This document shows positions 1-10,510 of a DNA stretch of 64,000 bases, one piece after another. Position numbers and translations under genes: made by a program. How positions within the stretch are numbered: the first letter of the stretch is position 1; each line of letters opens with the position of its first letter. The notes beneath the pieces are model-generated. The model saw only the letters and a list, made by a program, of their open reading frames with translations. It ran no database searches and was not told where the DNA came from. Source of the DNA: Daldinia sp. FL1419 (Eukaryota > Ascomycota > Sordariomycetes > Xylariales > Hypoxylaceae); the NCBI GenBank assembly GCA_025201765.1, contig MU623349.1, positions 186,001-250,000 of the forward strand, read 5' to 3'.

Positions 1-204
1 CGACCCCATCGTCTCACAAGAGACATTCGGAGATATGTTTTTATGGAAGATAACGTATTAGGTGTTGTAGTCGCAAGCAACATGTTTAGAGGCTGGGAAT
101 TTCCTCATGACATTCCCGATCTGCCCCTGAGCTCGACCAGCGCACGATATTGCATTAAATGTGATCACTTCGTAATTCTCGACCTATTTAGTTGTGTAAG
201 TTAA
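1..204 (+). CDS. Partial open frame at window edge, unknown protein
   Basis: A reading frame is open from base 1 to a TAA at 202-204 (67 codons). The residue mix looks protein-like, with a RGWEFPHDIPD stretch and a CIKC pair near the end. I recognise no family. A perfect GTAAGT donor overlaps the end of the frame (196-201), so the stop may lie inside an intron and the gene may continue to the right. The start lies outside the window. It could also be a relic, since the next 1.8 kb is gene-poor. Confidence 0.35.
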   Translation, partial: RPHRLTRDIRRYVFMEDNVLGVVVASNMFRGWEFPHDIPDLPLSSTSARYCIKCDHFVILDLFSCVS

Positions 205-1997
205 GAGTACCGAATACGAAACTGTCTAAAGTATACTAATAAGGTATACATACGTACATAGTGTATTCAATGCGGCGAATACATTGAAAGGTCAAATCCG
301 GTCAGCAGATATTGGCTGCACTAGATCGTGAGTTCTCTATCAGCAACCTAATTAGTAACGAGAGCAAGGTGAAGCCATAGACAAGCGTTAAGGATAGCGG
401 AGGCACGTAAGATACTTTAATCGGAAATTTGGTCACCAGCGAAGTTAGAAACCTCTGCTGAGCGCGACGCTACATTTACGGACGTCGATATAGTTCCAAC
501 ATGGACCGAATCGTATCCGCTATCCTGTCTCGGAGATTTGACACAATTGCCTACTCAATCTTCTATCCAATCTCCTCAACCATCATTTCAACCTGATCAA
601 CCCGTGCCCTTCTTCCCCTCGGAGTCCTCTAGACCTAATCCTCAACCTAGCCCTCCCGCGAGACCCGCCTGGGCAACAAGGCTCTCGTGGCCGCGACAAA
701 GTGTTCATAGAGGACACCCAAGGAGCCGATCCCCAAGGGAAACTACCCCCAGCAGCTTAACAACCACGTTGAGTCCCCTCGGTCAGCCACGCTACCAAAC
801 TTTCCTCCTGTTATGGGGACCGCTCAGTCACCAACCCAGCTTGCTCAATCTATATCCGATAAGGAAGATGGATTCTGGCAGTTCGCCATCACCCAGAAGA
901 CTTCTCATTTATCGAACAGTATGGATACCGAATTTCACCCATAAAAGTTCAGGCAACAATGATCCTACAGATAAATTCATCGCCATAGTTGTATATATAC
1001 GTTCTAATTTTTAGACTCTTCCAGAGAAGGGATAAAGACCGATAGCATTTACGATTTAAGTGGCGACTCCAAAATCTATCTGGTCCCTTGTGAGAATATT
1101 TTCCTACATCACTTAGCGTTTCTCCTATTTATACTCTATTGCCGTATTAAATGATGACCGGGTTCGTGGGAACTATCGCTGGATTCCGTGTAGCTTATTC
1201 TGAATATTCGTCGCGAACTCATTGGCAAATGATGGCTTAAGAGACAAGAATAGTTCCTGTGTGTAGCTTTTAATCCCGATGAAGCAACACTTAGAACTTC
1301 GGACGCTTCAATAAGTTCGCCCGTAGTTTCAATATAGTGCCGAGATATTGTTCAATTTTATATCCCATCACCCGAGAACCTTTGTCCTCTTGTCCTTTAT
1401 AGTCCATTCTCGCGCGATTTAATAAACTTTCAAATGGTGGCTGGTTAGTAGATGCCTGCGATTAATTTAGCTGAAATATCCTTAATATAAGGCGCTTTAA
1501 TCATCTAAATACTCGAGACTCGCCAAGTCCTTCTCTATCTTTTCGGTTGCGCCGAACAGCACTATCTCGTTACTCCCCGTGTGCCATTCTAGTAATCGAA
1601 GGTCGCATATTGCGGGCGCCGCGGGACATAATTCCGTCCTAGAGAGGCTGGGTTAAGACCCTGAAGCTCGAGTCACAAAGCCCTTCTGATATAAGATGGC
1701 GAAGCAGTGTAGACGAACTTGAAACAAAAATTGCGATTAATAGTACTATCTCGATGGCGATGTATGCCTTACTTATACCTATTTCCTATGTATGAATAAC
1801 TTGGGTTGGAGACCTACCGACAGGGGTTATTGGACTCCCTTTTGTCCCTGTTGCTCTCTCAACCAATCGCCCTCCTGCCTTTTGGCGATGGATATCTGAG
1901 ATACTAGGAATATAGAGAAGAGATCCTAGACACCACCGGAAATTCGAACATTTTTCTTTTTCATTCCTTTTCTTCGTTTTCCTCGTCGCCTATTAGA
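205..1997. other. Gene-poor stretch with a frameshifted coding-like relic
   Basis: No intact gene is visible. Between about 640 and 944 on the plus strand two overlapping frames look coding-like in turn: one reads PRDPPGQQGSRGRDKVFIED, the other ends in a segment containing DGFWQFAITQKTSHLSN before a TAA at 942-944. A third frame (538-1014, TTG-initiated) is Pro/Ser-rich and probably a shadow. The pattern suits a decayed gene or retroelement gag-like remnant, but no family is recognised. The rest (about 1020-1997) is unremarkable. Confidence 0.3.
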
Positions 1998-3029
1998 TCA
2001 TAGATATTGACGTAGCCTTCCATTAGCTAGCCAGTCCCAAGAGCCATACTCAGGATCTGGTCCAGCCGTATCCCATCGCGATTTGACTGCCCCCGGTATA
2101 TGGTGACGGCTGAGAAAACGTGATAGTGTATGGAAGACTACATAGAATGATGAAAAGCTGTGCCATTTCCAATCGTAAGGCGAGAAACAGTCTCCAAGTT
2201 GGTGATAAGACACGATGGTAGTAACTACCGATGCTTGGTTGGAGGCTGGGTTGCACAGTGTAGTGGTTACCGTAGAGTCCGTTAAGCAATGGCAACATGA
2301 GCCATTGGAGTTACCAAAATGAACCAAGCCATTGGAATCTCCGATTATGTGAGGTAACGTATTGAAACCTTTAAAGGTATATGATCCCCCAGAAAGCGTG
2401 TTCCAATCCATCTCAAAATGAGGGCAAATTCGTTCTTTACGTTCTATTGCCAGCATATAATTATAGTGCTTAATAGGAAGTTCATACCGGTGCGAAATGC
2501 GTAAAAATAGTTCATTCTCGATGACCCGAGCCTCAGAACTGACCGTCCCACCATCTGGAATAGGTATCGATTCAGTCTTGAATATATCGAGACTAAGCCC
2601 TCGCCCGGGCCCAAGAAAATAGTTGTTCATAACAAGGTGAGCATGATGGAATCCTATATAAAACATTCTAAATTTTTCGGTTTGAGACTTACACGGAGGT
2701 TCTAATGTACTGCGCTGCATGAAGCCAGGCGCCCAAGACTGTGAGTACCGGTGTAGCCGTGTGCAGTCGTGGCAATAGTACATGTCCCGACTAAAATCCC
2801 TTTCCAATAAAATCAAAAGCTTCTCCAAGTCTGCATGGCCAAGGCATTCATTTATTTGACCAAAAAAAGTGAGGTACGCTGATTTACAGGTGAGGGCCAG
2901 GGAAACGGCGGCCACAACTGGAGTATAATGTAATATCTCACTTAAGATGTCGAGGGGTAGGTGCATGAATAGGGATCTTTGTTGCTGGTCAGGGCTTATA
3001 AGCCATGGTCTGGGGACGTTGTTAGCCAT
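1998..3029 (-). CDS. F-box domain protein (hypothetical)
   Basis: A single-exon 343 aa protein starting at an ATG at 3029-3027. Residues about 20-55 read LFMHLPLDILSEILHYTP followed by VAAVSLALTCKSAY, the classic F-box pattern (LPxDIL plus a hydrophobic helix and LxxTCKxxY). F-box proteins bind Skp1 through this segment and recruit substrates to SCF ubiquitin ligases. The remaining 280 residues carry no leucine-rich or WD40 repeats; they contain a CHDC pair and several Cys/His residues typical of lineage-specific fungal F-box proteins with unknown substrates. It is divergently oriented to the LMBD1-like gene at 3828. F-box assignment is solid, the substrate is unknown. Confidence 0.7.
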   Translation of the reverse strand: MANNVPRPWLISPDQQQRSLFMHLPLDILSEILHYTPVVAAVSLALTCKSAYLTFFGQINECLGHADLEKLLILLERDFSRDMYYCHDCTRLHRYSQSWAPGFMQRSTLEPPCKSQTEKFRMFYIGFHHAHLVMNNYFLGPGRGLSLDIFKTESIPIPDGGTVSSEARVIENELFLRISHRYELPIKHYNYMLAIERKERICPHFEMDWNTLSGGSYTFKGFNTLPHIIGDSNGLVHFGNSNGSCCHCLTDSTVTTTLCNPASNQASVVTTIVSYHQLGDCFSPYDWKWHSFSSFYVVFHTLSRFLSRHHIPGAVKSRWDTAGPDPEYGSWDWLANGRLRQYL

Positions 3030-3827
3030 TTAGAGAGAACAGGGGAAGGCAAAGAAAAACCGAAGGTCTTAGGATTTTTATTCAGATGTCAGAGAATTTT
3101 CACAATGCGAGATCTTTCGAAGACTTGTAGTATCGGGAAGAAAGAACATGAATTGCTGGCAAGTTTTGTCATTTTATATTCGTAGGGACAATAATTAAAT
3201 ATAAAGGAGTTAAAGATGTATTGTTCGTAAACAAGGCGGCTTGATAATAATTTGAAAATGCCGTAAGCTCTCCTGCTACCTAAGGTATATGTTACCTAGG
3301 TACCTACCTACGTGTAGCTGAGAAACAAACACGGACCTACATAGCTATGAAACTAGAGTACTATGAGGTAAATAAAGAGCCTAGGAAGTGACAAAGACCT
3401 GTCTGTTTTTAACCTCTGACTGCCTAGGTACCTAGGTAGGTACTCTGATATATGCATGCAGTTATCCATAACGCGACTGTTTCTTAATAGCATACCCCGC
3501 ACACTGCACAAGTACCAATGGCGCATTGTCAATTAAAGTGCACAGTCATCATCTGCAAGTTTATGTAGAAATCGAAGTTAGACGAAACCTAAGGAATACG
3601 TCATGACGACGGAAGCTTGAGCAAAAAGCTTCCAGTATCAACAACAACGTCGACATTCCAACCGTTGAGCTCATAGGAACGCGGGGAAAATTTGCCTGCG
3701 CTGACCACCCCTTCTCCAATGCCCGGTCTTCATTTTTCATTCTAACTTCAACTTTTTTGTTATTAGCAGCCTTGTGCGGCGATTGTAGAATTATAGGATT
3801 ATCCTTCTGCATTTGGCATCGTCGAAA
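3030..3827. promoter_or_regulatory. Divergent intergenic region, F-box / LMBD1-like
   Basis: 798 bases between two divergent start codons, so it should hold both promoters. It carries two clusters of the palindromic TACCTAGGTA / GGTACC motif (about 3281-3312 and 3423-3443). No TATA box or other named site could be assigned with confidence. Confidence 0.4.
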
Positions 3828-5636
3828 ATGGCATCTCAAGGCTACGTTCAAACCTCCCTTATTTGGGTGACTTACGCCGTTGCAGTTGCGTTAGCCTTGA
3901 TCGCTGCTAGTATCACTACATTTATATGGCAAACTCCACGCGACCGATCTGCCATCGTCACAACTGTCGCCATCGTCAGCTTAACCTCCCTCTTCGCGAC
4001 CGTCCTCCTTCTCCCCGTCGACATCGCCCTCGTTTCCTCGACCACCTCCACAGCCCTCGGAGCTAAGAAGGACTGGGCTTCCGCCGAACGCGTCAATAAC
4101 ATCCTCCTTACGCTCAAGATTGTTTACTATTCGCTCTACAGTTTCGATGCCTTGCTCTGCCTACTCGTCATTCCCTTCTCTTACTTTTGGTATGAGGAGT
4201 ATGACGAGGTCGAAGAGCAGGAAGGTAACCAGACTTTTGGTTCTCGTCTCTGGGGTGCCCTCAAATACACCATCGCATTTGTACTCTTGATTGTCATCAT
4301 ATTCCTCGTCGGCTTCTTTGTACCTGCCGCCGGCGCCCGCGGTGATGGCAAACATCTCGATCTCGACTTCTTTAAGAAACTACTCGACGAGAATCACGGA
4401 GAAAAAGCGCTTACGTTTGGCGTCGGTCTACTAGTTACACTGGGAACTCTACTCTACGTTCTCTATACCGGTGCTGGTCTCGCCCTCTTACCTATTTCCT
4501 TCATCAAGTCCGCCCCATCCGTGTCCGCACCGCAACTCTCCGAAAATACTACGTCTCAGCTGGAGCAGAACAGGGAACGACAGAGGCAGTTGGAAATGCG
4601 AAATGCCGGCCGCTCAGACGGAATGCCGGTAAAGGATAGGCGTGAGCTAGAGGCTCTTTTCCGCGAAGAACGAACGTTAGTACGTCGTGAGAGACTGGCT
4701 GCCGAAGCGCAGGGCGAAGGAAAGGGTGTCATCGTGAGAGCATGGTCAAAGATCTGCGCAGTATTGAGACCGCTTAAGCTTATTGGAGGTATCCTGCTCG
4801 TTGTGCTTGAACTGCTTATCTGGGTTTCAATGTTGATCACCGGTATTGACAAAGCCGCCAACTCGGTTTGCAAGGAACACTGCGGGTACATCTTGGCGCA
4901 TATTAACGTATTCCAGCCTGTCAACTGGCTCTTCGTACAGACAGCTCGTGCTTTCCCTGTGGACTATATTCTTATGGCGCTTCTGATATTGCTGTTCTTC
5001 AGCAGTTCCGTGTCTGGATTAGCCGCCATCGGTATCCGATTCTTATGGTTACGCATCTTCCGAATCAGCAAGGGCCGCACAGCACCCCAGGCCTTACTCA
5101 TCGCGACGGTTATGCTAGCACTTATCATGTTGGGTATTAACTATGCCGTGGCAATGATGGTTGCACCTCAATATGCGAGCTACGGAACCCAGACGTTCTG
5201 CGACCTACCACCAAAACATCCCCTGGGACGACCCGATTGTACCGATGCTCCCGAAGCCGTCAAGCCCTGCTCGGAGTGGGCAGGCAGCGTGTCACGGGGA
5301 AGATGGTCGATGGAGCCACAATCTGTATGCACGCCTACCGTGATGTCAACGTTCCTCAATCGCATCACGCTCAACTGGCCCGTGTTCGGTGCTATCGACT
5401 TCTGGGCGCAGTTCGCTTTCCTTGGCGTTTTCCTACTCGTGTTCCTGACAAGCCTGTTCCGTGCCCCACGACTCAACCTTAGTGAGATTGATGAAGAGGC
5501 TGAAGCTGATGAGGAAGAAGGTCTGCTAGCAAGTACAAGCCGTCGTTTCGGTGCTACCTGGCAGGATATTACAGGCCGTCCGAAGAACAGCAACGGAGCG
5601 GGTGGGAACGGTTCTGGTTACGGCACAGGCGCGTAG
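3828..5636 (+). CDS. LMBR1-domain protein, probable lysosomal cobalamin transporter (LMBD1-like)
   Basis: A single-exon polytopic membrane protein of 602 aa. It matches the fungal LMBD1-like family (probable lysosomal cobalamin transporter): an N-terminal pair of helices, the segment STALGAKKDWASAERVNNIL between helices 2 and 3, an acidic loop (EEYDEVEEQEGNQ), then about nine hydrophobic segments in total, with a charged cytosolic loop around residues 240-300 (many Glu/Arg) and an acidic C-terminal tail. In animals LMBD1 works with the ABC transporter ABCD4 in lysosomal cobalamin export; the fungal role is less clear. I place the start at ATG 3828; an in-frame TTG at 3813 just upstream is not used. 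It converges on the gene ending at 6799. Confidence 0.8.
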   Translation: MASQGYVQTSLIWVTYAVAVALALIAASITTFIWQTPRDRSAIVTTVAIVSLTSLFATVLLLPVDIALVSSTTSTALGAKKDWASAERVNNILLTLKIVYYSLYSFDALLCLLVIPFSYFWYEEYDEVEEQEGNQTFGSRLWGALKYTIAFVLLIVIIFLVGFFVPAAGARGDGKHLDLDFFKKLLDENHGEKALTFGVGLLVTLGTLLYVLYTGAGLALLPISFIKSAPSVSAPQLSENTTSQLEQNRERQRQLEMRNAGRSDGMPVKDRRELEALFREERTLVRRERLAAEAQGEGKGVIVRAWSKICAVLRPLKLIGGILLVVLELLIWVSMLITGIDKAANSVCKEHCGYILAHINVFQPVNWLFVQTARAFPVDYILMALLILLFFSSSVSGLAAIGIRFLWLRIFRISKGRTAPQALLIATVMLALIMLGINYAVAMMVAPQYASYGTQTFCDLPPKHPLGRPDCTDAPEAVKPCSEWAGSVSRGRWSMEPQSVCTPTVMSTFLNRITLNWPVFGAIDFWAQFAFLGVFLLVFLTSLFRAPRLNLSEIDEEAEADEEEGLLASTSRRFGATWQDITGRPKNSNGAGGNGSGYGTGA

Positions 5637-6798
5637 TCTCAGTGACTACCTCTTTCAAGCCACTGTACTGTAGATGACTTACAGTACGATGCACATTGTC
5701 TATTCACATCATATTGAATACCAATAGGAAGACTTGTTCGAAGAGCTTGATTCTAAAATAGCAGCAGGTCTTGCTTTGTTGCATGAAGGGCAATACATCT
5801 ATGTAGTTCATTTGTAAGGTTGTCTAAAAAACATAACGGATACGTGCGTGTATGGAGTACGGTTGTCATTAACTTGCACGCAGACAAGCAATGTGGACTG
5901 GAATGAAAGGAACAGGATTGTATGGCGTTGCGATACTGAAATTGCGTTACTACTAGGTACAAGTTTGGGCGTGGTACGGATAGGTTAGGTACATCTGAAA
6001 GGACCTCAATGTTAGTAATAAGGATTATGGTATTTCCTCCTACTGCCATGGTGCTTAGTACCTACTAACATCATTGGTAGATGGTTTACGTGCATGTGCT
6101 ATTATGAATATTTGTTTCATTGAACGAATAACTGGCTGGTTGAAGACTAGAGTTCCGAAATCCAAGTTCTTAAGTGAGTAAGTTGGTGTATTTTGACTTT
6201 GAACGTTTGTTGGGCGTCATTTGTCCAGTGTTAAATGAATTAACCAACTAGTTAGTTGGTTATATCTTCCGAAGTTTGGTTTTGCCCAAAAATGGGCTTA
6301 GAGTTTTGGTGAATACCCAGCCGCCAGAATTTGGAATTCCAGACGAGTTTATCCACCGTCTCTATTGAATCTTACCTATGTGCTAGACCACGAGCCAAGG
6401 GCAAGGCAGAATTAACAGTTGTCAAGGCGGAGCTCACCCCCTTGTTACTGTCACTACTTTGCTGATGCCAAGAACTCTGTGTATTGTACAGTGGCTGTTT
6501 TCATACCTGCATAAGGAAACAACTGCGAGATATCACATTCTGAAGGAATTCACACGTTAGATAATTAACCCGACTCAGACCTATCAGGGCCTCCGTGGCT
6601 AAGCAGTCGACCGGTAGATCTTCCAGAGGGTAATTTCGTTTTCGGGATAGCATCAGGAGAAAAACAAAGAGTAAAGTAGTATAGGCCATACAAGCAGGGT
6701 ATCTAGCTTACAGTCCCAACCCGACACGACACAAACAATGCAATCCCACCTAACCCAACCTAACCCCGAACCGTAAATAAACCAATCGCGCACCGTAA
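5637..6798. other. Convergent intergenic region
   Basis: 1.16 kb between two convergent genes, so mainly 3' flanks. Nothing coding is convincing. A near-perfect palindrome lies at about 6240-6261: arms TAACCAACTA and TAGTTGGTTA around a GT centre. The remainder holds nothing I can name. Confidence 0.4.
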
Positions 6799-8110
6799 TC
6801 ATCGTCTGACAAACTTCTCCCACCGATGACCGCGCTCGTCGTACCCGGCGCTAGGACCAACGTGCATCTCCTTCCAGCACCTGGCGCAGTATATATCGTT
6901 GTCGCAGTCCAAACACCGGATCGCGCCATCTTCTAAACACACGACGCACCACGTCTTCTGGTCCTCGTCCGTGAACCCAAATCGCTTGATTAGCCCTGGG
7001 GTGGGACGGTCTGCTGGCGCAAAGGTAGGTGCCGATGGGAGTCCTAGAGGATGGATGTCTGCGGGTACTGAAGGTAGGTCCGGACCAGAAGACGTGTCGA
7101 CGTTGAGAGCCGCCATGCGGGATGTAATGGAGGCTGCAAAGTCGGCATCATCTTGGGGCGCTTTTGGGTGATTTGCCTGGTGTTGGTTTTCGTCTTGGAA
7201 ATCGGACGGTACTGTAGGTAGACTAAAGGGGCTCTCGTCATACCCCTGTGCGTGTGTGGTTTCATTTGTTGCTTCGGCTCCCTTGGTACTAGGTTTCCCA
7301 GTGCGGCTTGGTGATGCAGCTGAGGAATCAGGTCGAGGAGAGGGTTTATTGGTCTTATCATACTCTACCTGATCGACAGTCCGAGCGATAATATCGTCGG
7401 CTTCACGAGTCATCCGTTCACCATCGGAGTCATCGTCACTACTATCTTCGCCTTCACCCTCGTCACGAGACTTTGTAGCTTCGGGATCCTTTTCCGAATC
7501 TTTGTTGACTTTGGCGTCGTCTCCAAGCTCCTCTAGAAGCGCAGTTACCCTGCGATGTTCATCTTCAGCTAAGACCTCTTCCAGCCACTGCTGGTCAGAT
7601 TCAAGGTCTGCGAGTAGCTCTTCGAGGGTCTGATCATCGGTGTAGAACAGTGGATCCTCATTCTCGTTTGCATCTTCCGTAGATGAAGTATGTGCTGCAT
7701 CTATTGCCGTGCCCAATTTTTCGGGGTTAGGAGGTGGCTTTGATAGTGGATTTTGAGCTGGCAAAGTGCTGGCATTGTCCCCCTTAGGACTATTCTCCGA
7801 GTCAGAGACAGGACGGGCACTATTATCACTCTGGTTTCGAAGACTTTTCAGCCTTTCTGAGAGAGCGTCTTCTTTGGAGAACGGTTTAGCCGGCTCTATA
7901 ACAGATGCTACAACTGACCTAAGGGCGCTTAGCAAACTCGTATCTCATGCAACAAACTGTGTAGGGATTGGTGTGCAAAATGGTTAAGCACTCAAGGGCC
8001 TGGGTCAGGGGATTATCTTACTTTGACGACGGGCTTAGGTTGACAGTGGTAGGCTTAAGAGCGTTTAGCCTCTCGAGGAGAGTCCGGTCCGACCCCGGGA
8101 GGTCCGCCAT
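6799..8110 (-). CDS. ANCHR/ZFYVE19-like protein with two MIM1 motifs and a C-terminal B-box-like zinc finger
   Basis: Two exons (minus): 8110-8022 and 7918-6799, joined across a 103 nt intron with donor GTAAGA, branch TGCTAAG and acceptor CTTAG; total 402 aa. The N terminus holds two matches to the MIT-interacting motif MIM1 (D/E-xx-L-xx-RL-xx-L-K/R): D8-K19 (DRTLLERLNALK) and E46-R57 (EDALSERLKSLR). The middle is acidic and disordered, with a DDQTLEELLADL segment. The C terminus is a Cys-rich finger, CVVCxxxGAIRCLDCDNDIYC followed by H residues, like the B-box at the C terminus of ANCHR. Animal ANCHR binds VPS4 and delays cytokinetic abscission; MIM1 motifs dock onto the Vps4 MIT domain. A role with ESCRT-III/Vps4 is inferred. 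No FYVE domain is present. Confidence 0.65.
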
Positions 8111-9071
8111 GACCAAGGTGAACTTTGTAGGATGTGTAGTTATGTAAAAGAGAGAGTTAGTACATTGAACGCTGGTTTCTTCAGCGATGAGTGGCTATGT
8201 GCAAGGCGTCAACTTTGATTTCGATTGGTCTTATCCATGTTTGTAGGGTTTATGCTTACAGGCGTAAGGCTGAGCAGGTGCTTCGGAGATTATTGTGTAA
8301 TAATCAGATTCATCAAAGTTCGTCCTGCAGCTTATCCTCTCAATTGGGGAACGTGATGTCACATTCAAAATGTGGTTGGCCATCTGGACCATGTACATAG
8401 GTACAGAAGTGGCTTAGCTCCCGAGTGGATACTTTTAGATACCACATTAGAGCTTTTTACAGGGTAGGAATTCCAAATCGGTTATTGTACTACCATGCTA
8501 ACCCAATAACTGGAAGATCCTCGATAATTTTGATCTTTGTAGCGTTGTTAGGTAGTCGATTGCTATGTATTTCGTCCTTTCCGGAGCAAATCTAGAAATG
8601 AATTTAAATGTATTGAAGTCATCGAACAGCGGCTTAGATAAAGGCCTAACCATTTTCTCTCAACTATAGACGTCACGAGCGAACAAAGCAAGTAATGATG
8701 GTCTGCGCCCAGGAACTAATAAACGTTAAAAGTTGGCTCCAACCCGCCACCCTTAAAACTTAGCCAGTGTAAAGCATAGCATTAGCATCACTGATATCGA
8801 TCACCGCCCCAGGTGGTCGGTATAGGTACCTAACATAAGACTTTGCTTGGCGTCCGCAATCTAATCCTACGTACCAATATTCAATACATATATTCCAAGT
8901 TTCCCGCCTTTTTGCTGATCTTCGAACTATCTTGGCTTTCTTCCTTCATCATCGATATAATTCACCTTATCTAAATATCGCCGAACTTTGATATCCCATC
9001 GAATAGCACTTGCTCTATTGCTTGTTTTTTACGATTAGGAACTATCCATATCCATAACAAACGCGCCTCTC
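8111..9071. promoter_or_regulatory. Divergent intergenic region
   Basis: 961 bases between divergent starts at 8110 (minus) and 9072 (plus); presumably both promoters. The last 150 bases before 9072 are pyrimidine-rich, a common fungal leader feature. No named site is supported. Confidence 0.35.
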
Positions 9072-10010
9072 ATGAAGACTACACATCTCATCTTAAGCCT
9101 GGCCGCGCTTGGCCAAGGTATCAACGCTGCCGCTATTCGCGATACTGAAAATATCTCGCGAGATATAATAACGACAACGGATACTTCGATAGAAGCGCGC
9201 GATCCGGAAACGTTTACGCAGGGCGAAGATTTATGGAAGCGCAAAGGCGGCGGAGGCGGTGGCGGTAGAGGTGGTAGTGGAGGCTCGAGCGGCGGTTCTT
9301 CAGGTGGCTCTTCAGGTTCGTCTGGCGGTCGTGGTGGATCAGGTTACGTTACACGCGCACGGAGCAAGAATGTATTATATGCTAACGTTTGGATTATAGG
9401 TGGCTCCGGAGGTTCTTCTAGCGGCGGTCGCGGTTCACCGGGGTCCAATACCGGCGGTTCAACAACGACCGGAAGCGGTGTTCGACCAAATTATGGTGGC
9501 GGAGCTTACTACGGTGGTGGTGCGAAACAACCATATAAATCCGGAAACCCAACTCCCTCCGGTATATACCCATTCGTTCTTGGTGGTGCCGCAATCGGTG
9601 CCCTTGGATTCGTAGGCGCGAGCTTGGCCTACAATGCATGGGCATATCCCTACTCACATCACTATTATTACCACAACGCCACGACAGACAAAAACGAGAC
9701 TAAGCCTGTCGTGTGCATGTGCGATTATTACGGAGAATGCAGCTGCGACGACAATGGCAACCAGACGTATTTCAACTCGGTTATCGGGGACGGTAGCTAC
9801 AAAAATCTAGATAGATCGCTCGTCACCGTAGCCGAAAACGAAACTACCCACGAGCAAACTATCTACATCCTCGGTACCTTACCCAATGGCACCACGTCGT
9901 CAGGTGGCACCGAAGACCCCAACGCAGGCGCCAGTCTGCAAACGCTGGCTCGAGCTATCGGTTGGTGGCCGGTAATAACGACCGCAATCGCCATTGTATG
10001 CTCTTCGTGA
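9072..10010 (+). CDS. Secreted or membrane-anchored Gly/Ser-rich protein
   Basis: The product starts with a signal peptide (MKTTHLILSLAALGQGINA). Then come an acidic/dibasic segment ending in WKRKGG, a long Gly/Ser-rich tract (about residues 56-135), a hydrophobic helix (IYPFVLGGAAIGALGFVGAS), a Tyr/His-rich segment, a Cys cluster (CMCDYYGECSCDDNG), several N-glycosylation sequons and a hydrophobic C terminus ending in CSS. This layout resembles the fungal DUF7732-type secreted proteins; function unknown. The continuous frame (312 codons) hides a likely in-frame intron of 57 nt at 9343-9399 (branch GCTAAC at 9381, acceptor TATAG); splicing gives 293 aa and makes the Gly/Ser tract continuous. 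The GTTACG donor is weak. CDS would be join(9072-9342, 9400-10010). Confidence 0.65.
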   Translation: MKTTHLILSLAALGQGINAAAIRDTENISRDIITTTDTSIEARDPETFTQGEDLWKRKGGGGGGGRGGSGGSSGGSSGGSSGSSGGRGGSGYVTRARSKNVLYANVWIIGGSGGSSSGGRGSPGSNTGGSTTTGSGVRPNYGGGAYYGGGAKQPYKSGNPTPSGIYPFVLGGAAIGALGFVGASLAYNAWAYPYSHHYYYHNATTDKNETKPVVCMCDYYGECSCDDNGNQTYFNSVIGDGSYKNLDRSLVTVAENETTHEQTIYILGTLPNGTTSSGGTEDPNAGASLQTLARAIGWWPVITTAIAIVCSS

Positions 10011-10510
10011 TAACGAAGGCTTGTTCGATATTTAATTCACGTTTCTGTATATATGACTTCGTACATTCTTTCACGCATGACCCTCACGAGGTAGAGCTAC
10101 GCGGCAACGCCTTGAGTTCTTGACGATAATACCCATAGGCGTTTCGATGCCGTCAAAAGGAGAGGAGGGTTGGTTGGGGAGTAAAATTTTAGGATCGAAT
10201 GGCTACTTTGCTACACGCCAGTACGAATTAGCCGTACAAATCTGCGATCCCTCATAATCGCAGATGTGGAGTTGAGAAATTTTGCCTTAATAAAAATCCA
10301 TCAATCTGTATATTAGACGATGCTACATGTGATTATGTGGAATTTATAAGCGTGTATAAGTACAGCTAGTACTAGTAGCAGTCTGTATTTAAGAATTATA
10401 ATGCTCTATGAATTTAAGGGTATCTTAGGTGGAGAGATTAGCAAAGAATCGCTAGGTATGCATCATAAACATCCAGCAATGATAATAGAAAATAGCAATA
10501 TATTCACCTC
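10011..10510. other. Convergent intergenic region
   Basis: 500 bases of 3' flanks between convergent genes. A hairpin-like pair TCTGCGATCC ... AATCGCAGAT lies around 10240-10266. Otherwise nothing identified. Confidence 0.35.

Noticed and set aside
538..1014. 158-codon Pro/Ser-rich open frame
   Set aside because: It starts with TTG, has low-complexity composition, and two other frames in the same stretch look more protein-like; kept only as part of a relic region.
4556..4924. Minus-strand frames inside the LMBD1-like gene
   Set aside because: Shadows of a strong coding frame on the plus strand; no domain.
7937..8021. Alternative acceptor (CGAG at 7938-7937) for the ANCHR-like gene
   Set aside because: It also keeps frame, but the CTTAG at 7919 has a correct trinucleotide and a TGCTAAG branch point placed before it.
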